This document shows, in pieces, positions 6,090 to 6,231 of a stretch of DNA of 6,231 nucleotides (positions within the stretch are counted from its first letter, which is position 1; the number at the start of each line of letters is the position of its first letter). A program made the position numbers and the translations under genes. The stretch is taken from NCBI GenBank assembly GCA_009923345.1, contig RFTR01000117.1, forward strand, positions 1 to 6,231, given 5' to 3'. The notes below the pieces were generated by a model, which was given only the letters and a program-made list of their open reading frames with translations, did not search any database and was not told where the DNA came from. Source of the stretch: Betaproteobacteria bacterium (GTDB lineage: Bacteria; Pseudomonadota; Gammaproteobacteria; Burkholderiales; Burkholderiaceae_C).

Positions 6090-6231
6090 ATGTTGAAAGC
6101 TTACCGAGACCATGTGGCTGAACGTGCTGCATTGGGTATTCCACCTTTGCCTTTGAGTGCCAAACAAACGGGTGAATTGATTGAGTTGTTGAAAAACCCT
6201 CCGAAGGGTGAAGAGTCGACCTTAGTTGATT
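6090..6231 (+). CDS. acnB: Aconitate hydratase B, N-terminal fragment (cut by window)
   Basis: Bifunctional aconitase / 2-methylisocitrate dehydratase of the TCA and 2-methylcitrate cycles; a cytoplasmic 4Fe-4S enzyme. Only 47 codons are present, but MLKAYRDHVAERAALGI and LIELLKNPPKGEE align closely with the N-terminal HEAT-like domain of E. coli AcnB (MLEEYRKHVAERAAEGI, LVELLKNPPAGEE). Catalytic and cluster-binding residues lie beyond the window, where about 800 further residues are expected. ATG at 6090 has AGGAG at 6077-6081, 8 bases upstream. The 80-base gap to the preceding gene, filled by AT-rich repeats, suggests acnB may have its own promoter, although same-strand read-through from the mdh unit cannot be excluded. 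Confidence 0.93.
   Translation, partial: MLKAYRDHVAERAALGIPPLPLSAKQTGELIELLKNPPKGEESTLVD

Overview
The window reads as a chromosomal TCA-cycle locus of a betaproteobacterium, most likely a Burkholderiales/Comamonadaceae member (Limnohabitans, Rhodoferax or Polaromonas-like). This rests on the protein sequences (a two-histidine-liganded SdhC/SdhD pair, a type-2 MDH, an AcnB-type aconitase) and on the gene order GntR regulator, mdh, CitE-like protein, small exported protein, acnB, which I recall from that family. The genus is inference; no rRNA or other marker is present. Base composition looks moderate, lower than in many relatives.

Left half, minus strand: reading away from position 3412 there is a GntR/UTRA regulator (3412-2663), then sdhC (2575-2144), sdhD (2126-1761) and sdhA (1757 to beyond base 1, about its last 15 residues missing). 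The sdh genes are tightly packed (17 and 3 bases between them), so they form one transcription unit. The regulator lies 87 bases upstream in the same direction and may share transcripts with it.

Right half, plus strand: mdh (3505-4491), a citrate-lyase-beta-like CoA-ester lyase (4509-5510, TTG start), a small exported protein of unknown function (5503-6009, overlapping the previous gene by 8 bases) and the start of acnB (6090 to beyond the end). The first three look co-transcribed. acnB follows an 80-base AT-rich leader holding a duplicated repeat unit.

Together the recognised enzymes cover citrate to isocitrate (AcnB), succinate to fumarate (SdhCDAB) and malate to oxaloacetate (Mdh). The divergent gntR-mdh spacer (92 bases) is the natural control point and carries a tandem 7-bp repeat and a palindrome that could be GntR operators. 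The less ordinary parts are the CitE-like gene with its unusual start, the coupled two-cysteine exported protein, and the repeat in front of acnB. I see no RNA gene, CRISPR array, complete mobile element or convincing intrinsic terminator. No gene-free stretch exceeds 100 bases.
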